The position numbers and the translations under genes were made by a program. Positions 16,452-23,902 of a stretch of DNA of 37,202 bases are shown here, piece after piece. The stretch is from the NCBI RefSeq assembly GCF_022008365.1, contig NZ_JAIRBA010000034.1, positions 1-37,202 of the forward strand, written 5' to 3'. The DNA is from Aequorivita vitellina. GTDB lineage: Bacteria; Bacteroidota; Bacteroidia; Flavobacteriales; Flavobacteriaceae. The number at the start of each line of letters is the position of its first letter. Position 1 is the stretch's first letter. The notes under the pieces were generated by a model. The model worked only from the letters and a program-made list of their open reading frames with translations, was not told the origin of the DNA and did no database searches.

Positions 16452-17504
16452 TTAATCAATATTGCGCAAGCTTTCTAAATCTATAATTCGAATATCGCGA
16501 CCTTCAATTTCAATAAGCCCATCTCTTTTAAAGTCTGAAAGTGTTCTTATTAAACTTTCGGTTGCAATTCCGGCTGTAGTTGCCAGATCGTTACGCGAAA
16601 TTTTAAGTGGCGATTCTGGCCGTTTGTTCATTACCTCAACAAACTGTAGGATGGTATTTGCCGTTTTTTTACGTACCGAGCTGTATGCCATTTTAACGAG
16701 TTGCAGTTTAATTTCAGAAAGATTGTCGCTAAGCAGGTTCATCATTTCTAAGGAAACATCTTGGCTTTTCTTCAAAACATCTTTTACATACGTTTTTGAA
16801 ATAGCAGCTACTTCGGTTTCTTCAACCGCCGTAGCAGTTTCGGTATATGGAATATTATCGTCAAAAGAACTGAAGCCCAAAAAATCATCTGCCTTATAAA
16901 GCCCCGTAATCAATTCTTTGGCATTGTAGTCCATTGTATGTGTTTTAACCACACCTTTTAATATAAGAAACATATTATTGGAGTGATCGCCATTTTGATA
17001 TATCGCTTCTCCTTTTTTGTATTTGCTTATTTCGCCTTCGTCGTAAAAGTAATTTTTTAATTGGTGTAGGTTTTGTAAAATCTCTTCATCATCAACTGCA
17101 GCAACTGGGTTGTTATTGGCTCGCATTGATAAAATAGTAGCTTTAGCCAACCTACTTTCCACCGCACTAATTAGCTCGGTTTCGTCAAAAGGTTTGGTTA
17201 GGTAGTCGTCGGCACCCATATCCATTCCTTTTCGTATTTCTTTGTGTTCGGTTTTTGCCGATAGAAAAATAAACGGAATATGCTTGGTTTTTTCTTCCGA
17301 AGCAACACTTTCAAGCACCCCGTAGCCATCTATTTCGGGCATCATTATATCGCAAACAATTATATCTGGAATTTCGGTTTTGGCTTTTTCAATACCAATT
17401 TTGCCATTTGCTGCCGTAAAAACCTTGAAACCTGAAAGTTCCAATAATTCGGCCGTGTTTTCTCTAAGTGCTATATCGTCTTCAATAAGAAGTATTGTCT
17501 TCAT
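16452..17504 (-). CDS. Response regulator with Crp/Fnr output: REC + cNMP-binding-like + HTH_Crp
   Basis: A 350-aa cytoplasmic transcription factor. The receiver domain (1-122) has the acidic pair Asp9/Asp10, phosphoacceptor Asp52 in VCDIMMPEIDGYG, and the Lys of LTKPFDE. A cNMP-binding-like beta-roll follows at about 150-265 (FLILKGVVKTH). A Crp-type winged helix-turn-helix is at about 270-345, with ISRNDLATTAGIATESLIRT. Its recognition helix keeps the Glu-x3-Arg pair that reads the TGA core in Crp/Fnr proteins. No N-terminal Fe-S cysteine cluster is present, so input should be phosphorylation. It lies one base after the PAS kinase gene and is its obvious partner. It is the best candidate in the window for binding the TGAY-N4-RTCA sites, but this is inferred. 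Confidence 0.9.
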   Translation of the reverse strand: MKTILLIEDDIALRENTAELLELSGFKVFTAANGKIGIEKAKTEIPDIIVCDIMMPEIDGYGVLESVASEEKTKHIPFIFLSAKTEHKEIRKGMDMGADDYLTKPFDETELISAVESRLAKATILSMRANNNPVAAVDDEEILQNLHQLKNYFYDEGEISKYKKGEAIYQNGDHSNNMFLILKGVVKTHTMDYNAKELITGLYKADDFLGFSSFDDNIPYTETATAVEETEVAAISKTYVKDVLKKSQDVSLEMMNLLSDNLSEIKLQLVKMAYSSVRKKTANTILQFVEVMNKRPESPLKISRNDLATTAGIATESLIRTLSDFKRDGLIEIEGRDIRIIDLESLRNID

Positions 17505-17505
17505 A

Positions 17506-18741
17506 TTAATTGGGTTTATTATTTATGGGGAATGTAATCGTAAATTTGCTGCCTTTGCCCTCTTCGCTCTCAAAGCTAATGGTGCCTCCCAGGCTTTCTA
17601 AATGGCTTTTTACAATATTTAAACCAATGCCCGTGCCTTGATTGAGCAGTGCATTTTCGGCGCGAAAATACCTGTTAAAAATATATTTCTGCTCCTTTTC
17701 TGGAATGCCCATTCCTTCGTCAATTATTTCAATATTGAGCAAATCGTCTTTGGGAATTACCACCACATCTATCTTCGTAAATTCCGGCGAGTACTTTATG
17801 GAGTTATTAATTAAATTGGTAAGTGACAATTCCAGGATTTTTTCATCAAAATTGACCATAATATCGTCAATATTGTTTGGGTAACTTATGCGTTGGCCAT
17901 CTTTTAAAAGCATGTTTGAATTATAGATCACCTCGTTAACAACCTTGCTCAACGGGAAGGTGTCAAATTTATAGGTGGCCTTGCCAGACTCCAAACGTTC
18001 TATAGACAAAAAATCGTTGAGAATATTGTTCAAGTATTTAACTTTACTTTGAATGGTTTTTAAATGCTTTTCGCGTTTATCCTGTTGCGTTGTTTCGGTG
18101 TATTTTCCCGCCAAAGTTGCCGAAGTAAGGATACCGCTCAATGGCGTTTTGAACTCATGCGATACGAGCGATAAAAACTTGGTTTTTAATTCACCTAATT
18201 CGCGCTCTTTACGGAGCGACTCCTTTATTTTGTGTTCGGCTTCCTGCCGTTTTGTAACTTCTTCTTCTAGTTCAATGATAGTCTGTTTCAACTCTTTGGT
18301 GCGCGCCTCAATTTTATGCTCCAGTTGCGAGTTAAGCTCCACTATTTGCCGCTCTTGACTTTTGCGTACCGTAATATCGGTTACCAAAGCCATTACGTAT
18401 CGGCTGCCGTTAATTTCAAAAGGGTTGAGTCCCGCTTCTACGGGAAAGGTACTACCATCTTTTCGGCGTCCGTAGAGGTCGCGACCGTGTCCCATCTGCC
18501 GCGGATCCCGCTTTACCATAAATTGATCTACTTGCTCATGGTGACTGCTATGATATTCTCGAGGAATTAATATATTGAGATTTTCGCCCAGCAACTCTTC
18601 TGCTTCATAACCAAACATTCTATCTGCCGCTTCATTTGAAGTAACAATTTCTTGAATTTCATTTACAATTACTATCCCTTCTGAAATTGATTCAGAAAGA
18701 ATTTTGAAAATATTACCTTTCTTTTCTTCAAAAACCTTCAT
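17506..18741 (-). CDS. PAS-domain sensor histidine kinase, possibly FixL-like
   Basis: A 411-aa protein with no membrane segment. The PAS/PAC domain spans 10-125, a coiled coil 128-183, and HisKA has His195 in LVSHEFKTPLSGI. The HATPase_c domain includes NLINNSIKYSPE, DEGMGIPEKEQ and GTGIGLNIVKSHL. The PAS domain aligns without gaps to the region of FixL (from memory of the Bradyrhizobium sequence) that carries the haem ligand. Here His67, in REYHSSHHEQ, falls at the ligand position, and Arg87 at the position of the O2-sensing Arg in the G-R motif. Many non-haem PAS domains share this His, so oxygen sensing is only a candidate role. Its operon partner is the REC-Crp protein. Confidence 0.88.
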   Translation of the reverse strand: MKVFEEKKGNIFKILSESISEGIVIVNEIQEIVTSNEAADRMFGYEAEELLGENLNILIPREYHSSHHEQVDQFMVKRDPRQMGHGRDLYGRRKDGSTFPVEAGLNPFEINGSRYVMALVTDITVRKSQERQIVELNSQLEHKIEARTKELKQTIIELEEEVTKRQEAEHKIKESLRKERELGELKTKFLSLVSHEFKTPLSGILTSATLAGKYTETTQQDKREKHLKTIQSKVKYLNNILNDFLSIERLESGKATYKFDTFPLSKVVNEVIYNSNMLLKDGQRISYPNNIDDIMVNFDEKILELSLTNLINNSIKYSPEFTKIDVVVIPKDDLLNIEIIDEGMGIPEKEQKYIFNRYFRAENALLNQGTGIGLNIVKSHLESLGGTISFESEEGKGSKFTITFPINNKPN

Positions 18742-18778
18742 TGCCCAAAAGTAACTAATTTAAACAGTTTTCTTGAAC

Positions 18779-18821
18779 TGATTATTATCATAAAAATTCA
18801 AAATAAATCAATTTAGATTTA
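18779..18821 (+). promoter_or_regulatory. Fnr-type dyad and -7 box before the TerB-like gene, shared intergenic region with the kinase
   Basis: The dyad TGATTATTATCA is at 18779-18790. On the plus strand a -7-like box TAGATTTA is at 18814-18821, 33 bp centre to centre, as at the other sites. On the minus strand TACTTTTG at 18746-18753 fits TAnnTTTG, but at 35 bp and almost on the kinase start codon. The plus-strand gene is therefore the better target, and the kinase-regulator pair may be autoregulated from the same dyad. Confidence 0.65.
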
Positions 18822-18843
18822 CAACGTAAAAAATATTAATAAT

Positions 18844-19248
18844 ATGGAGAATGTGAATAAACCACAACTGCTGTTTTATCAAAAAATGGGCGAGTTATTT
18901 TATGCAATTGCAGCTGCAGATAATGTAGTGCGAAAGACCGAATACGACGCCTTAAAAAATATTGTTACCGAAAAGTGGAAGGATCTTGACGATTACGAAG
19001 ACCCTTTTCATACCGATGCTGCCTATCAAATAGAAGTAGTTTTTGATTGGTTTGATTACGAACAACTTGATGCAAATGACTGCTTTGACAGTTTTGCCGA
19101 TTATAAAAAGGAAAATCCGAAGCTTTTTACAACAGAAAGAAAAAAGCTAATTTGGGAAACCGCAGACGCAATTGCAAGCTCTTTTGCAGGTAAAAACAAA
19201 AGCGAATTGATAATGCTGGCAAAACTAAAAATGCTATTAAAAGAATAA
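18844..19248 (+). CDS. TerB-like helical protein, putative
   Basis: A 134-aa, all-helical, acidic cytoplasmic protein. The opening helices LFYAIAAADNVVRKTEYDALKNIV resemble the TerB/DjlA-type metal-binding fold, where an acidic A-x-A-D-G-x-V-x-x-x-E motif is typical. Here the residues are AAADNVVRKTE. The resemblance is partial and the assignment tentative. It is transcribed divergently from the PAS kinase and has an Fnr-type promoter at 18779-18821, so it is likely part of the stress regulon. The next gene follows after 68 bp. Confidence 0.6.
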   Translation: MENVNKPQLLFYQKMGELFYAIAAADNVVRKTEYDALKNIVTEKWKDLDDYEDPFHTDAAYQIEVVFDWFDYEQLDANDCFDSFADYKKENPKLFTTERKKLIWETADAIASSFAGKNKSELIMLAKLKMLLKE

Positions 19249-19316
19249 CAAAGCACAATTCCTTTTTTTCGCAAATGTTCTTTCCCTATTTTTAGGGTCT
19301 AAAACCACAAAAAAAT

Positions 19317-20186
19317 ATGAAATTTTTTCTGCCAATTTTAATTTTCTTCACTTTAATTGCCTGCAAAAACGATCCAAAAAAAGATGAAGTAGATACTTCA
19401 GCTCCACTCAGTAACCAAGAGGAAATTATAGACTCTTTGCAGGTTTCAGACGAAAATTTAGAGCAACAGCAAAAAACGCTTATTTTAAAACGAAAGGAAC
19501 TGCTCGAGAAAAAAGATTCGAAAGAAGAACTCGAAAACCTACTTGTTTCAAAAGAATTTATAAAAGAAGGTGATTTATATATCCTCGATTTTAAATACCC
19601 ATACCTCAACGAAAAAATTAAACCACAGTTTGAAACTTTCAACGCGTATATAAGCGAGCATTTTCTCGATGCTAAAGATGTAGAAAAACAAATTTTAGAA
19701 GAACAAAGACTGTGCGACTCCATGGGAATTGCCAGAACCACCGAAAAACGATTTGTAGATTATAAAATTTACAATTTAAACGACAGGCTAATAAGTGTGC
19801 TGTTTTATAAAGAAAATCATTACACTGGTGCCGCCCACGCTTCCTACACTTTTGAATGTTTAAACTTTGATTTGGAGCGAAATGTATTTATGAATTACGA
19901 AGATTTTTTTAATGATGGCACTGAAGAAGAACTTCGCGAAATTTTAAATACACATCTAAAACAAAAAATTAACGCCGGAGAGATATACTACGATTGTTGG
20001 GCAATCGCTGCAGACGATTTTTTTAATGCCAAAAATAACTTTGTAATAAACGACACCGTAGTAGAGTTTTACTTTGACGATTGCGTAATCTGCCCGTCGT
20101 ACACAGGCACCTACTCTATCGAAATTCCTTTAAAAATACTTCAACCTGTTTTACGAAAAACCAAAAAGAATCCGTTGCTACTTTAA
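19317..20186 (+). CDS. Lipoprotein with DUF3298/RsiV-like domain
   Basis: A 289-aa protein with a lipoprotein signal (LIACKND, lipidated Cys about residue 17), then a charged, Gln/Glu-rich coiled-coil linker (about 35-75). The C-terminal domain (about 85-285) contains NHYTGAAHASYTFECLNFDL, the Y-x-G-G-A-H-type block of DUF3298/RsiV proteins. In RsiV this domain binds lysozyme; in Bacteroidota the function is unknown. Near the end two Cys flank CVICPS. A CCCTA-TTTT-TAGGG hairpin or promoter-like stretch lies at 19284-19297. Confidence 0.72.
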   Translation: MKFFLPILIFFTLIACKNDPKKDEVDTSAPLSNQEEIIDSLQVSDENLEQQQKTLILKRKELLEKKDSKEELENLLVSKEFIKEGDLYILDFKYPYLNEKIKPQFETFNAYISEHFLDAKDVEKQILEEQRLCDSMGIARTTEKRFVDYKIYNLNDRLISVLFYKENHYTGAAHASYTFECLNFDLERNVFMNYEDFFNDGTEEELREILNTHLKQKINAGEIYYDCWAIAADDFFNAKNNFVINDTVVEFYFDDCVICPSYTGTYSIEIPLKILQPVLRKTKKNPLLL

Positions 20187-20234
20187 GTTGCAAATTAAAA
20201 TTACAAGTGGTATTTTAGGTTTAAAATAATTTAT

Positions 20235-20537
20235 ATGAAAAGTAATTTTAACAACATTATAAATTCTGAAACCCCTGTATTAGTCGATTTCTTTGCAGAT
20301 TGGTGCGGACCGTGCAAAATGCTCGCACCCATATTAAAACAAGTAAAGGACGATTTGGGCGAAGATGTAAAAATTGTAAAGATAGACGTTGACAAAAATC
20401 AACCGTTGGCTTCAGTGTACCAAGTGCGCGGCGTTCCAACCATGATTTTATTTAAAAACGGAAAGCAGCTTTGGCGTCAAAGTGGAGTGTTGCAAAAAGA
20501 CGAAATAATTTCAATAATAAAACAACACGTTACTTAA
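20235..20537 (+). CDS. Thioredoxin
   Basis: A 100-aa single-domain cytoplasmic thioredoxin with the active site WCGPC (Cys24 and Cys27) and the cis-Pro loop RGVPTM. Length and motifs are those of a functional disulfide reductase. A box TAGGTTTA at 20216-20223 could be its -7 element. Its stop codon overlaps the deoC start by one base (TAATG), an unusual coupling of thioredoxin with deoxynucleoside catabolism. Confidence 0.93.
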   Translation: MKSNFNNIINSETPVLVDFFADWCGPCKMLAPILKQVKDDLGEDVKIVKIDVDKNQPLASVYQVRGVPTMILFKNGKQLWRQSGVLQKDEIISIIKQHVT

Positions 20538-21208
20538 TGAAGCTTAGCCAATATATAGATCACACCCTCTTAAAGCCTACCGCCACTCCAGAAGATATAA
20601 TTAAACTTTGTGAGGAAGCCAAAGAGTATAATTTTTATGCTGTTTGTGTAAATAGTTGTTACGCAATTTTGGCTGCCGATGAATTACAGAACAGCAAGGT
20701 AAAACTAGCTGCGGTAGTAGGTTTTCCTTTGGGTGCCGATAGTATTGAAGCTAAGGTAAGCGCAGCAAAAATTTGTATTGAAGATGGTGCAGATGAAATT
20801 GACATGGTGATTAATATTGGTTATTTAAAAGGAGAATTGTACGATATCGTTCAATATGAAATTACGTCCGTAAAAAAAGCAATTGGCAAAAAAAAGCTGA
20901 AAGTCATCTTGGAAACCTGTTATTTAACAGATGCTGAAATAAGAAAAGCTTGCCAATTATGCAAGAAAGCCAAAGCAGATTTTGTAAAAACCTCAACGGG
21001 TTTTGGGTCTGCAGGTGCAACGGAAGAAGCTGTAAAAATAATGATTGAAGAAGTTGGAAGCACATTAAAAATAAAAGCTTCGGGGGGAATTAGAGATACT
21101 GCAACCGCAAAAAAATATATTGAATTAGGAGTGAGCAGAATTGGAACTTCTTCAGGAATTGAAATAATTTCCTCCACAAAAAACAACCGCGATGAGCACA
21201 CATATTGA
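20537..21208 (+). CDS. deoC: Deoxyribose-phosphate aldolase
   Basis: A 223-aa class I aldolase that splits 2-deoxyribose 5-phosphate into glyceraldehyde 3-phosphate and acetaldehyde. It starts [20 protein letters not shown], the standard DeoC N-terminus. The Schiff-base Lys lies in FVKTSTGFG, and a second active-site Lys in [10 protein letters not shown] chose the ATG at 20537, which overlaps the thioredoxin stop, over an in-frame upstream ATG at 20471 inside thioredoxin, because the family begins here. It overlaps deoD by 17 bp. DeoD and DeoC are linked steps in salvage of deoxynucleosides as carbon source. Confidence 0.93.
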   Translation: MKLSQYIDHTLLKPTATPEDIIKLCEEAKEYNFYAVCVNSCYAILAADELQNSKVKLAAVVGFPLGADSIEAKVSAAKICIEDGADEIDMVINIGYLKGELYDIVQYEITSVKKAIGKKKLKVILETCYLTDAEIRKACQLCKKAKADFVKTSTGFGSAGATEEAVKIMIEEVGSTLKIKASGGIRDTATAKKYIELGVSRIGTSSGIEIISSTKNNRDEHTY

Positions 21209-21893
21209 AGCCAAACCTGGCGAAATAGCAGAATCGGTTCTCCTTCCCGGAGACCCAATACGGGCAAAATGGATTGCGGAAACTTTTCTCGAAAATGCAA
21301 AATGTTACAACGAAGTTCGCGGGATGTTGGGTTATACTGGCACCTTCCGAGGAAAGCCAATTTCGGTGCAAGGAACAGGAATGGGCATTCCTTCTGCCCT
21401 AATTTATTGCCACGAACTTATAAACGATTACGGAGTTAAAAACCTTATTCGCGTAGGTTCTGCGGGTTCGTATCAAAAAGACATCAACCTGCGCGACATT
21501 GTAATTGCAATGGCAGCATCTTCCAATTCTGGTATTAACAACACCCGTTTTGTAAACAGCGACTACTCCCCCACTGCCGACTTCGATTTGTTTATGAAAG
21601 CCGCGCTTTACGCAAAAGAAAACAACATTGCTATTAAAGCTGGAAACGTACTTTCCAGCGATCAGTTTTATGAAGACGACTTCAATAATTATAAAAAATG
21701 GGCCGCGTTTGGTGTGCTTTGCGTAGAAATGGAAGCCGCAGGACTGTACACAATTGCAGCAAAATTTAAAGTAAAAGCCTTGGCCATTTTAACCATTTCC
21801 GATTCGTTGGTAACTGGCGAAACCACAACCGCCGATGAACGCGAAGGCAGCTTTTCAAAAATGATTGAGATTGCGCTGAATACGGTACTTTAA
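21192..21893 (+). CDS. deoD: Purine-nucleoside phosphorylase, DeoD type
   Basis: A 233-aa enzyme of the hexameric DeoD family. It phosphorolyses purine (deoxy)nucleosides to base and (deoxy)ribose 1-phosphate. Visible motifs are the phosphate-binding [14 protein letters not shown], the RVGSAGSY loop, VEMEAAGLY for ribose binding, and ISDSLVTGE, which carries the catalytic Asp. The start at 21192 lies inside the end of deoC (17-bp overlap), giving tight coupling. A phosphopentomutase would be needed between the two steps but is not in the window. A bidirectional terminator follows at 21898-21935. Confidence 0.94.
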   Translation: MSTHIEAKPGEIAESVLLPGDPIRAKWIAETFLENAKCYNEVRGMLGYTGTFRGKPISVQGTGMGIPSALIYCHELINDYGVKNLIRVGSAGSYQKDINLRDIVIAMAASSNSGINNTRFVNSDYSPTADFDLFMKAALYAKENNIAIKAGNVLSSDQFYEDDFNNYKKWAAFGVLCVEMEAAGLYTIAAKFKVKALAILTISDSLVTGETTTADEREGSFSKMIEIALNTVL

Positions 21894-21897
21894 TATA

Positions 21898-21935
21898 AAA
21901 AGCAGGAACTCTACTAAATAGAGATTCCTGCTTTT
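21898..21935. terminator. Bidirectional rho-independent terminator between deoD and the convergent USP gene
   Basis: AAAAGCAGGAA (21898-21908) pairs with TTCCTGCTTTT (21925-21935). An inner CTCT/AGAG extends the stem, closing on a short AT loop. The A and T tracts at the ends let it act in both directions, which fits the convergent genes on each side. Confidence 0.9.
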
Positions 21936-21964
21936 AAACGTTAATTGTTGTCGATAGCAATTAA

Positions 21965-22801
21965 CTATACCCTAAAGGTCATCACCGGTAAATCGGAATG
22001 ATTTACCACGTCCTCGCCGATACTTCCGGAGAAGAAATGCGCCAAACCTTGGCGACCTTGCGTTGGTAAAGCAATAATATCGGCACCTGTAAGTTGACTG
22101 TATGCAAAGATTCCAGCTTCAACCGAATAATCGTTATACTGCACAACAGCATTTAAACTCTCTAACGGATTGGGATCTTTAGCTTCGTTCATAAAAGTTA
22201 AAATACGCTTTTCAATTTCTCGTGTATTTCGGAAATCGCCCGCAAGGTTTACATAAAGCGGCTGCATTTTAATTCCTAAAATTTCAAACATCCTTTTCGC
22301 TTTTTTGTAAGGTTCTATTGAATTCGGCAAAAAATCGCACGCAAAAACGCCAAGTTGCGGATTAAATTCCGTTGTTTGGTGTTTAATAACCAAGACAGGA
22401 ATTTCAGAAGTACGCACCACTTTTTCAGTATTTGAGCCTACAAAAACTTCTCTAAACCCAGTAGTTCCGTGGGATCCCATAACAATTAAGTCTATTTCCA
22501 TTTCTTTGGCAATATCATTAATTTCGCTGAAAATAGTGTAGTTGTGTACTGTATCGGTTACTGTTATTCCTTTCAAATAATCTTTATCTAAAAATTCTGC
22601 AAATCGCGTTTCTGCCAAGCGCATGTAGTACATTGCCTCAAAAACTTCCTTTGATTGATTGCGGGTTACAACTGCATCGGAAAGCCCCATCATATGCAAA
22701 GCCACTATTTCGGCATTTTGCTTTTTTGCAATTGAAGCCGCTACTTCCATAGCGTGTTCAGAATGTTTGGAAAAATCTACGGGAACTAATATTTTTTTCA
22801 T
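21965..22801 (-). CDS. Universal stress protein, two-domain (UspA family)
   Basis: A 278-aa tandem-USP. Domain 1 begins KKILVPVDFSKHSEHAMEVA and has the loop VMGSHGTTGFREVFVGSNTE. Domain 2 (about 150-278) keeps its own Gly-rich end (LPTQGRQGLAHFFSGSIGED), so both domains may bind nucleotide, unlike the operon USPs at 11524-15068. It lies 11 bp after the hibernation factor gene, and both share the Fnr-type promoter at 23138-23180. The pairing suggests a joint role in translational shut-down under stress. Confidence 0.9.
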   Translation of the reverse strand: MKKILVPVDFSKHSEHAMEVAASIAKKQNAEIVALHMMGLSDAVVTRNQSKEVFEAMYYMRLAETRFAEFLDKDYLKGITVTDTVHNYTIFSEINDIAKEMEIDLIVMGSHGTTGFREVFVGSNTEKVVRTSEIPVLVIKHQTTEFNPQLGVFACDFLPNSIEPYKKAKRMFEILGIKMQPLYVNLAGDFRNTREIEKRILTFMNEAKDPNPLESLNAVVQYNDYSVEAGIFAYSQLTGADIIALPTQGRQGLAHFFSGSIGEDVVNHSDLPVMTFRV

Positions 22802-22812
22802 GGTGGTTTTAT

Positions 22813-23112
22813 TTAATGAGTTGCGAATTTCGCTTTTCGTTTTTTAAGTTGTTTTTCCAAGTCAGATATCGTTTCTTTTGCCGCAGCCTCAAAGCTCGCT
22901 TCTTTTGAAGTTGCGAAGATTTTTGGCCCCGGAAGGCTCAGTTCCATTTCGCAAATATTGCCTTTGCCGTAAACGTTGTTTTCAAGTTTAAAGCTCACAT
23001 CGGCTCTAATTATCCATTCGTATTTTTCAGCAATTTTCTGAAGTTTTTGTTCTACAAATTCGTTCATTGCCTCGCTGGTGGGCATTTTTACGTATTGAAT
23101 GTTTATAGTCAT
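22813..23112 (-). CDS. hpf: Ribosome hibernation promoting factor, short form (HPF/RaiA)
   Basis: A 99-aa protein with the S30AE/sigma-54 modulation fold: MTINIQYVKMPTSEAMNEFV at the start, a central beta strand pair, and a helix with a basic tail (LEKQLKKRKAKFATH). The length is that of short HPF or RaiA, which bind the 30S subunit at the decoding region and inactivate ribosomes. The C-terminal dimerisation domain of long HPF is absent. First gene of a two-gene operon with a USP. Its -7 box and dyad (23138-23180) have the same geometry as the USP promoters. Confidence 0.88.
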   Translation of the reverse strand: MTINIQYVKMPTSEAMNEFVEQKLQKIAEKYEWIIRADVSFKLENNVYGKGNICEMELSLPGPKIFATSKEASFEAAAKETISDLEKQLKKRKAKFATH

Positions 23113-23137
23113 AATATTCTGAATTGGTTATTATATT

Positions 23138-23180
23138 CAAATATAACTCTTATTGATCGCTTTTGAAATGACCGATATCA
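23138..23180 (-). promoter_or_regulatory. Crp/Fnr-type promoter of the HPF-USP operon
   Basis: The dyad TGACCGATATCA (TGAC-N4-ATCA, a hybrid of the two half-site forms) is at 23169-23180. The minus-strand -7 box TATATTTG, a full TAnnTTTG match, is at 23138-23145. Centres are 33 bp apart. The leader to the HPF start is about 22 nt. Confidence 0.75.
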
Positions 23181-23225
23181 TATAAAAACCCACAATACGC
23201 CGATGCTCTTAGTTTCCGACAGAAA

Positions 23226-23259
23226 AAAATCCCGCAACAATTTTTTGTCACAGGATTTT
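23226..23259 (-). terminator. Rho-independent terminator of the RND efflux operon
   Basis: On the minus strand, AAAATCCTGTGACAA pairs with TTGTTGCGGGATTTT around an AAAA loop (15 pairs, including a few G-T), followed by three more T residues. It lies 24 bp past the last gene of the efflux operon and upstream of the HPF promoter, which it insulates. Confidence 0.85.
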
Positions 23260-23283
23260 CACTAAAGATTTTACTGAAGAAAG

Positions 23284-23490
23284 CTAGGCACAACAGCTCT
23301 CCCCTTCCTCTTTTACCCCGAGTTTTTTTAGAAATTTTTCCATCAAACACCATTTTGTAAAAGATGATTGTAGCAAGTTGGCGCCCACAAATCCTGTAAA
23401 CCACAACCAGTTTATATTTACATAAACAGCCAAGATGAGGCTAATTAAAATAAAAGTTCCTGCAATTGCTCTAATATATCTGTTAATCAT
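23284..23490 (-). CDS. DUF2892 (YgaP-type) small membrane protein with C-terminal Cys pair
   Basis: A 68-aa protein matching the inner-membrane part of YgaP-like proteins. It starts MINRYIRAIAGTFILISLIL, has two membrane helices (about 9-27 and 29-45), and ends in a soluble tail with EGESCCA. DUF2892 domains are often fused or linked to rhodanese sulfurtransferases. Here there is no rhodanese, but two adjacent Cys end the protein. It is the last gene of the efflux operon, 18 bp after the small PII-like gene. Its presence supports a sulfur or thiol link for the operon. Confidence 0.78.
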   Translation of the reverse strand: MINRYIRAIAGTFILISLILAVYVNINWLWFTGFVGANLLQSSFTKWCLMEKFLKKLGVKEEGESCCA

Positions 23491-23508
23491 AATATTGAAA
23501 TTTTAAAA

Positions 23509-23817
23509 TTAAATACTCCGTTCTATCGGTACCACAACCGCATGTATCGGATTGTTCGTTTCCAGATTTTCGTTAAATTTTTCTACTAAATCGAAAAACA
23601 AATCGATTTTATCGTCTTCTGTAAACGAGAAAAACATACTGCTGTCTGCGCCACTTTTTTGTGAAGGAAACCAACTCGCGTTCATCATAAACGAAGATGT
23701 TCCATTTTTATAGCCCTCAATATCGGAACCACTAAAGCTCTCAATATTTGCTTTTTTGAAAAGTTGCAGCACGTCTTTCTGAAATTCGTCCACAACGGTT
23801 ACGATTAGTAGTTTCAT
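23509..23817 (-). CDS. Small PII-like (DUF3240-like) protein
   Basis: A 102-aa protein with no signal peptide. The beta-alpha-beta layout (KLLIVTVVDEFQKDVLQLFKK at the start, HAVVVPIERS at the end) suggests a GlnB/PII-type ferredoxin-like fold. Such small PII-like proteins are known next to RND efflux genes, where they may sense or regulate. The typical T-loop motif of true PII proteins is absent. It is encoded 85 bp after the RND pump and before DUF2892. The family call is inferred from fold pattern and context. Confidence 0.6.
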   Translation of the reverse strand: MKLLIVTVVDEFQKDVLQLFKKANIESFSGSDIEGYKNGTSSFMMNASWFPSQKSGADSSMFFSFTEDDKIDLFFDLVEKFNENLETNNPIHAVVVPIERSI

Positions 23818-23902
23818 CGGGTTATTTTTTATTATTTATTATTATTTTTTACTGCAAAATGAGCTTAGATTTATCTCATATCTCACATCTAAAATCTCAC
23901 AT

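Noticed and set aside
20471-20536. Upstream in-frame start for deoC inside thioredoxin
   Set aside because: The 22 extra residues are a shifted reading of thioredoxin; the DeoC family begins at [14 protein letters not shown], encoded from 20537.
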